A stretch of DNA of 6,775 nt, from assembly GCA_028684405.1 (NCBI GenBank), contig JAQUGA010000097.1, forward strand, positions 1,890 through 8,664, read 5' to 3'. The position numbers were made by a program, and so were the translations under genes. The notes below the pieces were generated by a model. It searched no databases. It had not been told where the DNA came from and saw only the letters and a list, made by a program, of their open reading frames with translations. The stretch comes from Bacteroidales bacterium. Lineage in GTDB: Bacteria > Bacteroidota > Bacteroidia > Bacteroidales > WCHB1-69. Of the stretch, positions 1 through 6,205 are shown piece after piece; position 1 is the stretch's first letter, and every line of letters begins with the position of its first letter.

Positions 1-281
1 GAACAAGAAGGACTGAAAAGACAGGATGAAAATAGTTGCTTTGAAAAGAAACCTTGATAAGCATACATCGCCGAACCTAAAAAAAGGGATATTGGATTGA
101 ATTTTACAATGGGATTTTTTGATTTTGGAAGTAAAAACTTTGTTTTTTTGGCTTCGTAATGGTCTTGAATATCAGCGTCCATCGTAATTAGCGATAGGTC
201 TTTTGTCGCATTTTGTGCAAATGCAATGTTTCCAATTAACAGGAAAATAAAAAACTTAGTTATTACGAATGATTTTAGCAT
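1..281 (-). CDS. yidD: YidD-family membrane protein insertion efficiency factor, N-terminal part (continues past the left edge)
   Basis: I translated 93 codons from the ATG at 281-279; the frame is open to the left edge, so the C-terminus is missing. Residues 1-22 look like a signal peptide: a K at position 3, a hydrophobic run around 10-22, and an AFA-Q cleavage site. From residue 62 the protein reads NPISLFLGSAMYAYQGFFSK, then a Cys-rich part with FSPSC at 89-93. This matches the YidD core (a tyrosine/glutamine-containing helix, then C-x-[FY]-x-P-[ST]-C-S). YidD proteins are known to assist YidC/Sec-dependent insertion of inner-membrane proteins. Typical YidD is only about 70-90 residues, so the secreted extension of about 60 residues makes this the longer form that I associate with Bacteroidota. 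The start lies inside the preceding LolA-like gene (26-bp overlap), suggesting translational coupling. Met34 is a possible later start but would lose the signal peptide. The family call rests on one motif block. Confidence 0.72.
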   Translation of the reverse strand, partial: MLKSFVITKFFIFLLIGNIAFAQNATKDLSLITMDADIQDHYEAKKTKFLLPKSKNPIVKFNPISLFLGSAMYAYQGFFSKQLFSSCLFSPSC

Positions 282-978
282 TGAGAGGGATTTTTAAATC
301 AAAAATAGGACTTTTAGCTTTATTGCCGTACGTTATATTTGTGAAAATCGTTTGGTTGATAATGGAATCTTTTTTAGAATAAAAATTGATATCGGTAATG
401 GTTTTAGGCAGCTGAATCGGCATTTCATCCAATGTTGTATAACTTGAATAGTATACTTTTCTACTTACAAAATTGTCTTTGTCGTAATATGCCATATAAA
501 TGGGTAAGTCATTTCTGTGAACCAATTCTGCTTTTTTAATTGGGTTTTCGGGGTAGTCGTTTTTCCACCATGAAATTTTCAAATCGTCTTTAAATTCAGT
601 GTTCTCTAATGTAAAACCCATATCACGAAGTCCAAAGTCGTTTAGTCGTTTGGCAAAAAAGTAGAACAAAAGAGTTTGGTCTGTTATTTTTGAAGGATCA
701 CGGGAAACAAATACTTCATTTTTTTCAGGGTTATAAATTTTGATTTCGCCTTTACTATCGGTAATCACAAAATGTTCAAAAGGATCTTCTTGATGGGTGA
801 TTAAAATTCCGCTGTCAAAATGGTAATATATATCGCTGACAATGCTTACTTTTTTGTTGTCTTTTAGCATCCGCACTGTTTGTGTTAAGCTGATTTTTTG
901 CTCCTTGATTTGCCCTACAAAAGCCAAAAGGGGAATGGTAATTAGTAAAAAGACAGTCGGTTTTTTCAGATTCATCAT
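256..978 (-). CDS. LolA-like periplasmic protein (outer-membrane lipoprotein carrier/sorting fold)
   Basis: This is a 240-residue exported protein. Residues 1-22 form a basic then hydrophobic signal sequence (NLKK followed by TVFLLITIPLLAF) with no lipobox cysteine, so the product is probably soluble in the periplasm or anchored by an uncleaved helix. The body is rich in alternating beta strands: strands around 44-92 end in GEIKIYNPEKNEVFV, and the C-terminal strands read TIFTNITYG and FDLKIPLNAKII. That pattern (a 'phase/structure of a bound substrate' half-barrel with a closing F-x-[IL]-x-[IL]-P-x-x-A-K-[IV]-[IV] strand) resembles LolA and related lipoprotein-sorting proteins of Bacteroidota, which ferry lipoproteins across the periplasm. 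It is not the classical lolA by clear identity, so the ligand is unknown. Two adjacent Met codons (978 and 975) could both serve as the start. It is the first gene of a unit with the overlapping yidD-like gene; the nearest upstream gene ends 196 bp away. Confidence 0.55.
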   Translation of the reverse strand: MMNLKKPTVFLLITIPLLAFVGQIKEQKISLTQTVRMLKDNKKVSIVSDIYYHFDSGILITHQEDPFEHFVITDSKGEIKIYNPEKNEVFVSRDPSKITDQTLLFYFFAKRLNDFGLRDMGFTLENTEFKDDLKISWWKNDYPENPIKKAELVHRNDLPIYMAYYDKDNFVSRKVYYSSYTTLDEMPIQLPKTITDINFYSKKDSIINQTIFTNITYGNKAKSPIFDLKIPLNAKIIRNN

Positions 979-1056
979 AAAGAAGTTTTGTTTGAAAAAT
1001 AAATGATAGAATAAGTTTTTAGTATTACAAATGTTATAAAATCATACTATAATGCA

Positions 1057-1064
1057 CAAAAATA
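1057..1064 (-). promoter_or_regulatory. Possible -7 box for the LolA-like/YidD unit
   Basis: On the minus strand this reads TATTTTTG, a full match to the Bacteroidota -7 consensus TAnnTTTG. Transcription would start near 1050 and leave a leader of about 70 bases before the LolA-like start. No TTG lies at the expected 17-23 bp further upstream (it would fall at about 1082-1090), so half of the promoter is missing and the match could be chance in AT-rich DNA. The rest of the 979-1174 spacer shows no coding potential; it holds a 6-bp inverted repeat, TAGTAT/ATACTA, at 1020-1025 and 1044-1049. Confidence 0.25.
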
Positions 1065-1174
1065 CAATTTTTAGAGCAATTGTTTTCTAATCTGATTTAT
1101 TTTACAAAAAAATCATCACCCATTCTCATTTGCAAAGATTAATTTTAATGATTTTAGAGAATTGATTTTTGATT

Positions 1175-2083
1175 TTATGGACTTATTAGGGTCTTCTTGG
1201 GCTGATTTGTTTTTGAAACCAAATAGACTCCAAAACCGATAAAAAGAGCCGCCGAAATTTTGACGAAACTGAAACTTCCCATTCCTAAAAAGTAGGCTGT
1301 TATCCCAGCAATTAAGGGTTGTGAATAGATGTATACTCCAACTACGCTCGCTGATACGTTTTTCATGGAGCTGATAATGAATAAGTAAGCCAAAAAAGTA
1401 GTGGCAAAAATGACATAAAGTAATGATAACCAGGGTTCTATCGAGTAATTGGCATAAGTGCTAATATCAGTAGTATTGAAAAAGAGGGGAGTCGCAAAAA
1501 TAAACCCAAACAGAAAAATCCACTTCATCAAGGTATGAGATTTGTATTTGGCGGTTAAAGGTTTTGACAAAACAATGTAGAATGCGTAGGAAATGGCATT
1601 GATTAATATAAGTAGATTTCCTATTAAACTGCTTCCTTTGCTGGTTGCCGAAGTTCCTTCGACAACAATAGCAAGGGTTCCGATTCCGGCTAAGGCAATT
1701 CCGAGGATTTTAGAAAATGACATTTTTTCTCGATGAATAAAATGAGCAAACAATAAAATAATAACTGGATTTGATATTTGAATAATCGACGCATCAATAG
1801 GTGTGGTTAAATTCAAACCTTTGAAAAACATAAATTGGTTTAAGAAAACCCCAAAAAAACCACATGCAATAAGTCTGGCAAAATCTTTTCTGTCGATTTT
1901 TTCTGTTTTAAAGAAAAGTCCGTACAGCCAAAATAGGATTAAAGCCCCTCCTATGCGATACAAAACAATGTCATTGGGCAGGAAAAACCGAGGCATAAGT
2001 CCTTTGGAAATGACATAATTCAGTCCGAAAATTAAATTTCCGCCAATCAGGGCAGCGTGAGCACTCAGAGTTTTGTTTTTCAT
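1175..2083 (-). CDS. DMT-superfamily permease with two EamA domains
   Basis: This 302-residue integral inner-membrane protein has about ten hydrophobic segments (approximately 9-28, 38-57, 68-87, 95-113, 124-142, 153-171, 184-202, 218-237, 247-265 and 274-290). That is the 5+5 arrangement of two EamA repeats in the drug/metabolite transporter superfamily. Features typical of the family are the N-terminal GGNLIFGLNYVISK helix, the DASIIQISNPVIILLFAHFIHREKMS segment closing the first half (about 97-122), and the matching ASVVGVYIYSQPLIAGITAYFLG segment in the second half (about 245-267). Members export or take up small metabolites such as amino acids or nucleosides; the substrate cannot be read from sequence. 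It starts with ATG overlapping the stop of the NlpC/P60 gene (ATGA, 4 bp), so it is almost certainly translated from the same transcript and is the last gene of the recQ-led cluster. It has a short basic, Pro-containing cytoplasmic tail (about 291-302). Confidence 0.9.
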   Translation of the reverse strand: MKNKTLSAHAALIGGNLIFGLNYVISKGLMPRFFLPNDIVLYRIGGALILFWLYGLFFKTEKIDRKDFARLIACGFFGVFLNQFMFFKGLNLTTPIDASIIQISNPVIILLFAHFIHREKMSFSKILGIALAGIGTLAIVVEGTSATSKGSSLIGNLLILINAISYAFYIVLSKPLTAKYKSHTLMKWIFLFGFIFATPLFFNTTDISTYANYSIEPWLSLLYVIFATTFLAYLFIISSMKNVSASVVGVYIYSQPLIAGITAYFLGMGSFSFVKISAALFIGFGVYLVSKTNQPKKTLISP

Positions 2084-2616
2084 TTTACCTTTAGATGCCG
2101 GCCCGCTTTAAAAAATGTGCGTTGGTAATATGCTTCGTTCAAGTTGCTGATTATTACTCCTTTTGAGGTTGAAGTATGAACAAATTCATCGTTTTTCAGG
2201 TAGATTCCTACGTGCGTAACGCGATCGGCAGAAGTGGTTTTAAAAAACAGAATATCGCCCTCTTTTAGTTCTGATTTGTTGACAAAAAATACATTTTTCT
2301 GAATGTCGATGGACGAGCGGTAAAGGTCTATGCCGTATACTTCTTTATAAATACTCATCACCAAACAGGAACAATCGATGCCGGACTTGTTGCAACCTCC
2401 GTTTTTATGTGGCGTTCCAAGCCAAAAATTAACGGCTTTGTTTAAAGCATCATTTTCGGCTTTAATCACTTTTGTTTTGCTTGAAGAAGACGTTGGTTTG
2501 ATTATTTCCTTTTCGGTAGCAGGGCGTTTTGCAATAGGTCTCTTTTTCGGTTTGCAGGCATGAAACGAGCATAAAACAAGGCTAATAATTAATAAAAATG
2601 AAAATATTTTTCTCAC
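2080..2616 (-). CDS. NlpC/P60 cysteine peptidase lipoprotein (probable peptidoglycan endopeptidase)
   Basis: The product is 178 residues. The N-terminus has a basic start and a hydrophobic run ending in SFHAC, which suggests lipidation at Cys21 and export to the cell envelope. A basic and Ser/Thr-rich linker (about 22-50) leads to a single NlpC/P60 domain (about 55-175). The catalytic Cys is probably C82 in GIDCS, the His is H135 in THVGIYL, and H147 in FVHTS fits the third polar position. GDILFF (120-125) is another family hallmark. Such enzymes cut the gamma-D-Glu to diamino-acid bond of peptide stems. The position after DCS is usually Gly but is Cys here (DCSCL, C84). There is no SH3 or other substrate-targeting domain. 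The start codon at 2616-2614 is GTG: it is the only start in frame that keeps the signal sequence, since the next Met is residue 87. It begins 11 bp after the MORN_2 lipoprotein gene and overlaps the EamA gene. Confidence 0.9.
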   Translation of the reverse strand: MRKIFSFLLIISLVLCSFHACKPKKRPIAKRPATEKEIIKPTSSSSKTKVIKAENDALNKAVNFWLGTPHKNGGCNKSGIDCSCLVMSIYKEVYGIDLYRSSIDIQKNVFFVNKSELKEGDILFFKTTSADRVTHVGIYLKNDEFVHTSTSKGVIISNLNEAYYQRTFFKAGRHLKVK

Positions 2617-2627
2617 TTTATTCTAAA

Positions 2628-3065
2628 TTATTCTTGTTTATCGTAATCTTTCTTTTGAATCAAATTACCTGCTTCATCAAAGATTTCCCATATACCCACC
2701 TCTTTTCCCATTTTGTATTGTCCTTGAAAAAAGATATTTCCGTTTTCGTGCCACACTCTTTTTTCACCGTCTTCGATTCCATTAATATAATATCCTTCGC
2801 TCCATTTGTTGCCATTTTCAAACCAAGCAATCCAATGTCCGTCGCGCTTTTCTTCTTTAAAGGAACCTTCAATTTTCTTTTTTTCACCAGGCCAATAAAT
2901 AATTTCTTTTTGCAAAATTTTAGCATCGTCCTTTATGAGGTAATGTTTCTCAATTTCTGGTTTGCCGTCAGGATATGTTTTTTCAACAACTTTTTCAATT
3001 TTTGGTCCGCAGGATTGTAGAAACAGAGCGGAAATCAATAAAAATGAGCTTAGAAATCGTAGCAT
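2628..3065 (-). CDS. MORN_2-repeat (YwqK-type) lipoprotein
   Basis: This 145-residue lipoprotein has a hydrophobic signal sequence followed by a clear lipobox, LQSC, with the lipidated Cys at 19. Residues about 55-140 hold repeated G-x-W / W-x-E-N-G / G-x-Y-x-x-G units: IEGSFKEEKRDGHWIAWFEN, then GYYINGIEDGEKRVWHENG, then GQYKMGKEVGIWEIFDEAG. These are the MORN_2 repeats of the YwqK family, often labelled 'toxin-antitoxin system YwqK family antitoxin' in databases. I see no toxin partner next to it, and the lipobox argues for an envelope protein, so the antitoxin label should not be taken at face value. Lipoproteins of this type are numerous in Bacteroidota and mostly uncharacterised; surface or periplasmic scaffolding is only a guess. 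The start is 2 bp after the stop of the OmpH-like gene and the stop is 11 bp before the NlpC/P60 gene, consistent with an operon. Confidence 0.85.
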   Translation of the reverse strand: MLRFLSSFLLISALFLQSCGPKIEKVVEKTYPDGKPEIEKHYLIKDDAKILQKEIIYWPGEKKKIEGSFKEEKRDGHWIAWFENGNKWSEGYYINGIEDGEKRVWHENGNIFFQGQYKMGKEVGIWEIFDEAGNLIQKKDYDKQE

Positions 3066-3067
3066 AT

Positions 3068-3772
3068 TTATTTGGTTTTTAATGATTTTTCATATTCTTC
3101 ATTGAGTCCGGTAATGATGTCGGTGGTGATATCGTATTTTTCGTTGGCAACCAAAATGCCACCGCCTTTGGTATATCCCAAAATATAATCAGCATTGTAT
3201 TTTTTGTTGTATCGTTTGGCAAAGTTAATTACGGAATCTGTAATTTGTAGTTGCATTTGATACTCTAGTGCCATAATATCGTTTGAATATCGTTCGCCAA
3301 GAGCCACAATCTCATCTCGTTCTTTCATCAGTTTTCGTTCCGCGTCTTGACTTTGTTCAAAGGTGATACGATTGTTTTGAACATTGCTTTGGAAGTTGGT
3401 GAGCTTTGTTTGAAACGTTTGTTGTTTGCTCATTACTTCCGATTCCATTTTTTCTTTTTTTACGATCAACTCATCTTTTAGTTGTTCCACTAATTTGTAA
3501 TTTCCAAATACAGAATCGGTGTTTAAAAAAGCAATATTCATTCCTACATTTTCCGAAAATGCCACTTTTGTTTCATTATTTTTATTTCCAAAAGGATTGA
3601 TAATCATCACCATTAGGACAATAAATAAAACAATGTTTACATAAAAATTCAGGGTTGAAAATAAACTTTTTTTATCTTTTTCTATCGAAGTGTTATTTGA
3701 TTGATTTACAATCTCATTGGTTTCTTCAACTGTATTTTTTTGATCTTCGGTATTTTCCAAATTATTTTCCAT
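3068..3772 (-). CDS. OmpH/Skp-family periplasmic chaperone-like protein with an N-terminal membrane anchor
   Basis: The product is 234 residues. The first 40 are hydrophilic, acidic and Asn-rich, ending in a basic KDKKS patch. One transmembrane helix follows at about 41-60 (NFYVNIVLFIVLMVMIINPF). Residues 79-91 (NIAFLNTDSVFGN) match the first strand of Skp/OmpH proteins. Residues about 92-185 form a long charged coiled-coil with heptad-like spacing, and the C-terminal block (DYILGYTKGGGILVANEKYDITTDIITGLNEEY) is the usual closing strand and helix of OmpH. Skp is a trimeric periplasmic chaperone that holds unfolded outer-membrane proteins. Classical Skp has a cleaved signal peptide and is freely soluble; here the charge distribution predicts N-in, C-out with no cleavage, so the coiled-coil would be tethered to the inner membrane. 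It starts 21 bp after recQ and ends 2 bp before the MORN_2 lipoprotein gene. The bam/skp/lpx cluster that often surrounds ompH is absent here. Confidence 0.82.
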   Translation of the reverse strand: MENNLENTEDQKNTVEETNEIVNQSNNTSIEKDKKSLFSTLNFYVNIVLFIVLMVMIINPFGNKNNETKVAFSENVGMNIAFLNTDSVFGNYKLVEQLKDELIVKKEKMESEVMSKQQTFQTKLTNFQSNVQNNRITFEQSQDAERKLMKERDEIVALGERYSNDIMALEYQMQLQITDSVINFAKRYNKKYNADYILGYTKGGGILVANEKYDITTDIITGLNEEYEKSLKTK

Positions 3773-3793
3773 GGTTTTTTAAATATATGATTA

Positions 3794-6010
3794 TTAATTT
3801 GCTAATTCGGAGAAAAATTTAATCCGAACGAGTCTGATCTCTTCTTCTGTATATTCATCTTCACCCAAATCTTGCAGGGCTTTGTCTACGGAATCGGTTT
3901 CGGCTTTGCGGAAATATTCATAAACTTCTTCTACATGATAAGGATCGATATATTCCTCTATATAATAATTTAAGTCAATCTTTGTCCCAGATGAAACAAT
4001 GCTTTCTATCTCATTGACAAGTTCGTCTATGCTGAGGTTTTTTGATTGTGCAATGTCTTCCAGAGCTAATTTCCGGTCAATACTTTGAATGATAAAAACC
4101 TTTAGCGCCGACTTATTAATAACGGATTTTACGATTAAATCTTGAGGTCTTTCAATTTCGTTTTCTTCAACGTGTTTTTTGATAAGACTTAAAAAAGGAG
4201 TTGCATATTTGTGTGCTTTTCCCTGACCAACTCCAATAATTTGTGTCATCTCCTCCATGGTGGTTGGATATTGAATGCACATATCCTCGAGCGAAGTGTC
4301 TTGGAAAATCACAAAAGGAGGAAGTTTCTCTTTCTTCGAAATTGTTTTTCTAAGGTCTTTCAATAATGAAAAGAGCACTTTATCAACGGCACCACCTTTG
4401 TGTCCTCCACCAGCGATGTCTTCAATAATTTCATCATCATCGTCCGAATCTTCTTTTTTTTCTTGAACTAACATAATAGGATAACTTTTTTTCAAAAATC
4501 TTTCACCTTTGGCTGTAAGCTTCAGAACACCATAATTTTCAATGTCTTTGCTAATTAACTCTTCAATAAGGGCATGGCGGAATGCGCCCGTCCAAAAACG
4601 TTCGTCAAACTCTTGTCCTTCTCCAAACAATTTCAAATCGTTGTGTTTGTATTGTTTTATGGTTGGAGTAAGTTTTCCAGTCATAATATGAATCAAATGT
4701 TTCTCTTTAAATTGCTGTTTGGTGTCTTTAACAAGCTCTACAGCCATTTGTACGAATTCTTGACCATCTATTTTTTGTTTTGGATGCAAGCAGTTGTCGC
4801 AGTTTCCACAATTTGTTTCGTGATATGTTTCGCCAAAATAATGGAGCAAAAGAACACGTCGACACACTGGAGATTCAGCATAAGCAATGGTTTCCGAAAG
4901 AAGTTGTTTGGTAATTTCTTGTTCGTTTACGCTTTTGTTTTTCAAAAACTTTTCAATTTTTGCAACGTCTTCATATTCATAAAATGAAACGCACAAACCT
5001 TCGCCGTCGTCTCTGCCCGCTCTGCCCGTTTCTTGATAATATCCTTCCAAGCTTTTGGGCATGTCGTAGTGAATAACAAAACGAACATCTGGTTTGTCGA
5101 TGCCCATACCGAAAGCAATCGTAGCAACAATAATATCGGTTTCTTCCATCAAAAACATATCTTGGCTTCTGATTCTTGTTGCTGAATCTAATCCAGCGTG
5201 ATAAGGAAGTGCTTTAATGTTATTTAGCTGTAGTGTTTCGGCTAACTCTTCAACCTGTTTGCGGCTCATGCAATATATTATACCCGATTTTCCAGAGTTA
5301 TTGCGGATAAATTTTACGATTTCACGCTCTACATCCTCTTTGTGTTTAGGTTTTGGACGTACTTCATAATATAAATTGGGTCGGTTAAATGAGCTTTTAA
5401 AAGATACGGCATCCATCATTGATAAGTTTTTCTGGATGTCGTGTTGTACTTTTGGGGTTGCTGTTGCCGTGAGTGCCATGATGGGAACATCTTGTCCGAT
5501 GCCTTCTACAATAGGACGAATTCTGCGGTATTCTGGACGGAAATCGTGTCCCCATTCAGAAATACAATGTGCTTCGTCGATGGCGTAAAAGGAAATCTCA
5601 ATTTCCTTAAAAAATGCAATGTTTTCTTCTTTGGTTAATGTTTCAGGAGCAACGTACAACAACTTGGTTTTTTTGTTTATAATATCGAGTTTTACCTGTT
5701 TTATTTCGCTTTTATTGAGGGAAGAGTTTAACACATGAGCAATTCCCTCCTCCGAACCATAATTGCGCAATGCATCAACTTGATTTTTCATTAGGGCAAT
5801 TAGTGGAGATATGATTATAGCGGTACCGCTTAGCATTAATGCAGGAAGTTGATAGCACAACGACTTTCCTCCACCGGTGGGCATAATTACAAAAGTATCC
5901 TTCCCATCAAGTAAAGTTAAAATAATCTCTTCTTGGGTCCCCTTAAAGTTTTTGAAGCCAAAAAACTTTTGGAGCATCTGATGTAATTCTTTCGAATTAA
6001 ATTTTGTCAT
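3794..6010 (-). CDS. recQ: ATP-dependent DNA helicase RecQ, long form with C-terminal HTH extension
   Basis: This 738-residue 3'-5' helicase acts in recombination and fork repair. Motif 0 is at about 18-30 (FGFKN, then GTQEEII), Walker A at 44-50 (PTGGGKS), DEAH at 145-148 with the aromatic-rich loop (CISEWGHDFRPEY) at 149-161, motif III at 180-185 (LTATAT), motif V at about 293-307 (DIIVATIAFGMGID), and motif VI at 324-335 (YYQETGRAGRDD). Four zinc-binding Cys (383, 401, 404, 407) occur in the RecQ-C-terminal region, spaced like those of E. coli RecQ. A winged helix (about 415-510) and an Asp/Glu-rich linker (520-530) follow, then an HRDC domain (about 538-617). Residues from about 620 to the end are additional; the stretch KLALEDIAQSKNLSIDELVNEIE reads as a helix-turn-helix, as in HTH_40-type RecQ tails. 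E. coli RecQ is 609 residues. All catalytic residues are intact. recQ is the first gene of the cluster and has its own promoter-like site upstream. Confidence 0.98.
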   Translation of the reverse strand: MTKFNSKELHQMLQKFFGFKNFKGTQEEIILTLLDGKDTFVIMPTGGGKSLCYQLPALMLSGTAIIISPLIALMKNQVDALRNYGSEEGIAHVLNSSLNKSEIKQVKLDIINKKTKLLYVAPETLTKEENIAFFKEIEISFYAIDEAHCISEWGHDFRPEYRRIRPIVEGIGQDVPIMALTATATPKVQHDIQKNLSMMDAVSFKSSFNRPNLYYEVRPKPKHKEDVEREIVKFIRNNSGKSGIIYCMSRKQVEELAETLQLNNIKALPYHAGLDSATRIRSQDMFLMEETDIIVATIAFGMGIDKPDVRFVIHYDMPKSLEGYYQETGRAGRDDGEGLCVSFYEYEDVAKIEKFLKNKSVNEQEITKQLLSETIAYAESPVCRRVLLLHYFGETYHETNCGNCDNCLHPKQKIDGQEFVQMAVELVKDTKQQFKEKHLIHIMTGKLTPTIKQYKHNDLKLFGEGQEFDERFWTGAFRHALIEELISKDIENYGVLKLTAKGERFLKKSYPIMLVQEKKEDSDDDDEIIEDIAGGGHKGGAVDKVLFSLLKDLRKTISKKEKLPPFVIFQDTSLEDMCIQYPTTMEEMTQIIGVGQGKAHKYATPFLSLIKKHVEENEIERPQDLIVKSVINKSALKVFIIQSIDRKLALEDIAQSKNLSIDELVNEIESIVSSGTKIDLNYYIEEYIDPYHVEEVYEYFRKAETDSVDKALQDLGEDEYTEEEIRLVRIKFFSELAN

Positions 6011-6055
6011 ACTACTTTTTTATAAATCAAACAGAATAAATGATTATTCTAAAAT

Positions 6056-6128
6056 TAATACTATTTTTTGAATTGTCAAGTGTTTTGCAAATGTTTTTTT
6101 CAAAATAGATGCAAATGTAATACTATTT
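6056..6128. repeat. Two pairs of short direct repeats upstream of recQ
   Basis: The 11-mer TAATACTATTT occurs at 6056-6066 and again at 6118-6128, 62 bp apart. The 9-mer TGCAAATGT occurs at 6086-6094 and 6110-6118, 24 bp apart. The core ATACTAT is found a third time at 6148-6154, and once more in the other spacer at 1044-1050. One copy of each repeat meets at the -7 box (6112-6119). They could be binding sites for a regulator or a duplicated promoter; because the DNA is very AT-rich, chance is also a real option. Confidence 0.4.
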
Positions 6129-6144
6129 ATAGGTCTTGTTCAAG
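6112..6144 (-). promoter_or_regulatory. Candidate Bacteroidota-type promoter for the recQ operon
   Basis: Read on the minus strand, TTG (within CTTG at 6144-6141) is followed by 21 bases and then TACATTTG (6119-6112). This fits the Flavobacterium/Bacteroides consensus TTG-N17-23-TAnnTTTG recognised by the primary sigma factor of the phylum. Transcription would begin near 6105, giving a leader of about 95 bases before the recQ ATG at 6010. The -33 region overlaps the small palindrome CTTG-TT-CAAG at 6135-6144. The site lies downstream of the terminator of the preceding gene, which is where a new promoter is needed. Confidence 0.55.
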
Positions 6145-6178
6145 CTTATACTATCTAATGTTTTGTTAATCTTTGAGT

Positions 6179-6200
6179 AAAAAACAGTGTAAAAACACCG
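6179..6200 (-). terminator. Intrinsic terminator after the DUF4468 gene
   Basis: On the minus strand CGGTGT (6200-6195), a TTTT loop (6194-6191) and ACACTG (6190-6185) form a 6-bp stem with one G-T pair, followed directly by six T residues (6184-6179). It begins 5 bases after the TAG stop of the DUF4468 gene, so it probably ends that transcript and insulates recQ. The stem is short, so termination may be only partial. Confidence 0.65.
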
Positions 6201-6205
6201 AGAGT

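Noticed and set aside
1106..1155. Inverted repeat AAAATCAT/ATGATTTT (1109-1116 and 1148-1155) followed by T residues on the minus strand, as a terminator after the EamA gene
   Set aside because: The stem is nearly all A-T pairs and the loop is 31 bases, so it would be unstable; chance is likely in this AT-rich spacer.
2598..3020. 140-residue open frame on the plus strand opposite the MORN_2 lipoprotein gene
   Set aside because: It is rich in Phe and Ser as expected from the complement of Lys/Glu-rich coding DNA, overlaps two well-supported genes and has no recognisable domain.
2628..3065. A toxin-antitoxin module based on the YwqK-like gene
   Set aside because: The protein carries a lipoprotein signal, and no toxin-sized gene is adjacent; the neighbours are an NlpC/P60 peptidase and an OmpH-like protein.
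4574..4987. 137-residue open frame on the plus strand inside recQ
   Set aside because: It lies fully opposite intact RecQ domains and is Phe-rich in the manner of an antisense shadow.
3794..6010. recQ as the helicase of a defence island
   Set aside because: It has the full housekeeping RecQ layout (helicase, zinc, winged helix, HRDC), and no nuclease, phosphodiesterase, methylase, integrase or other defence or mobile genes lie in the window.
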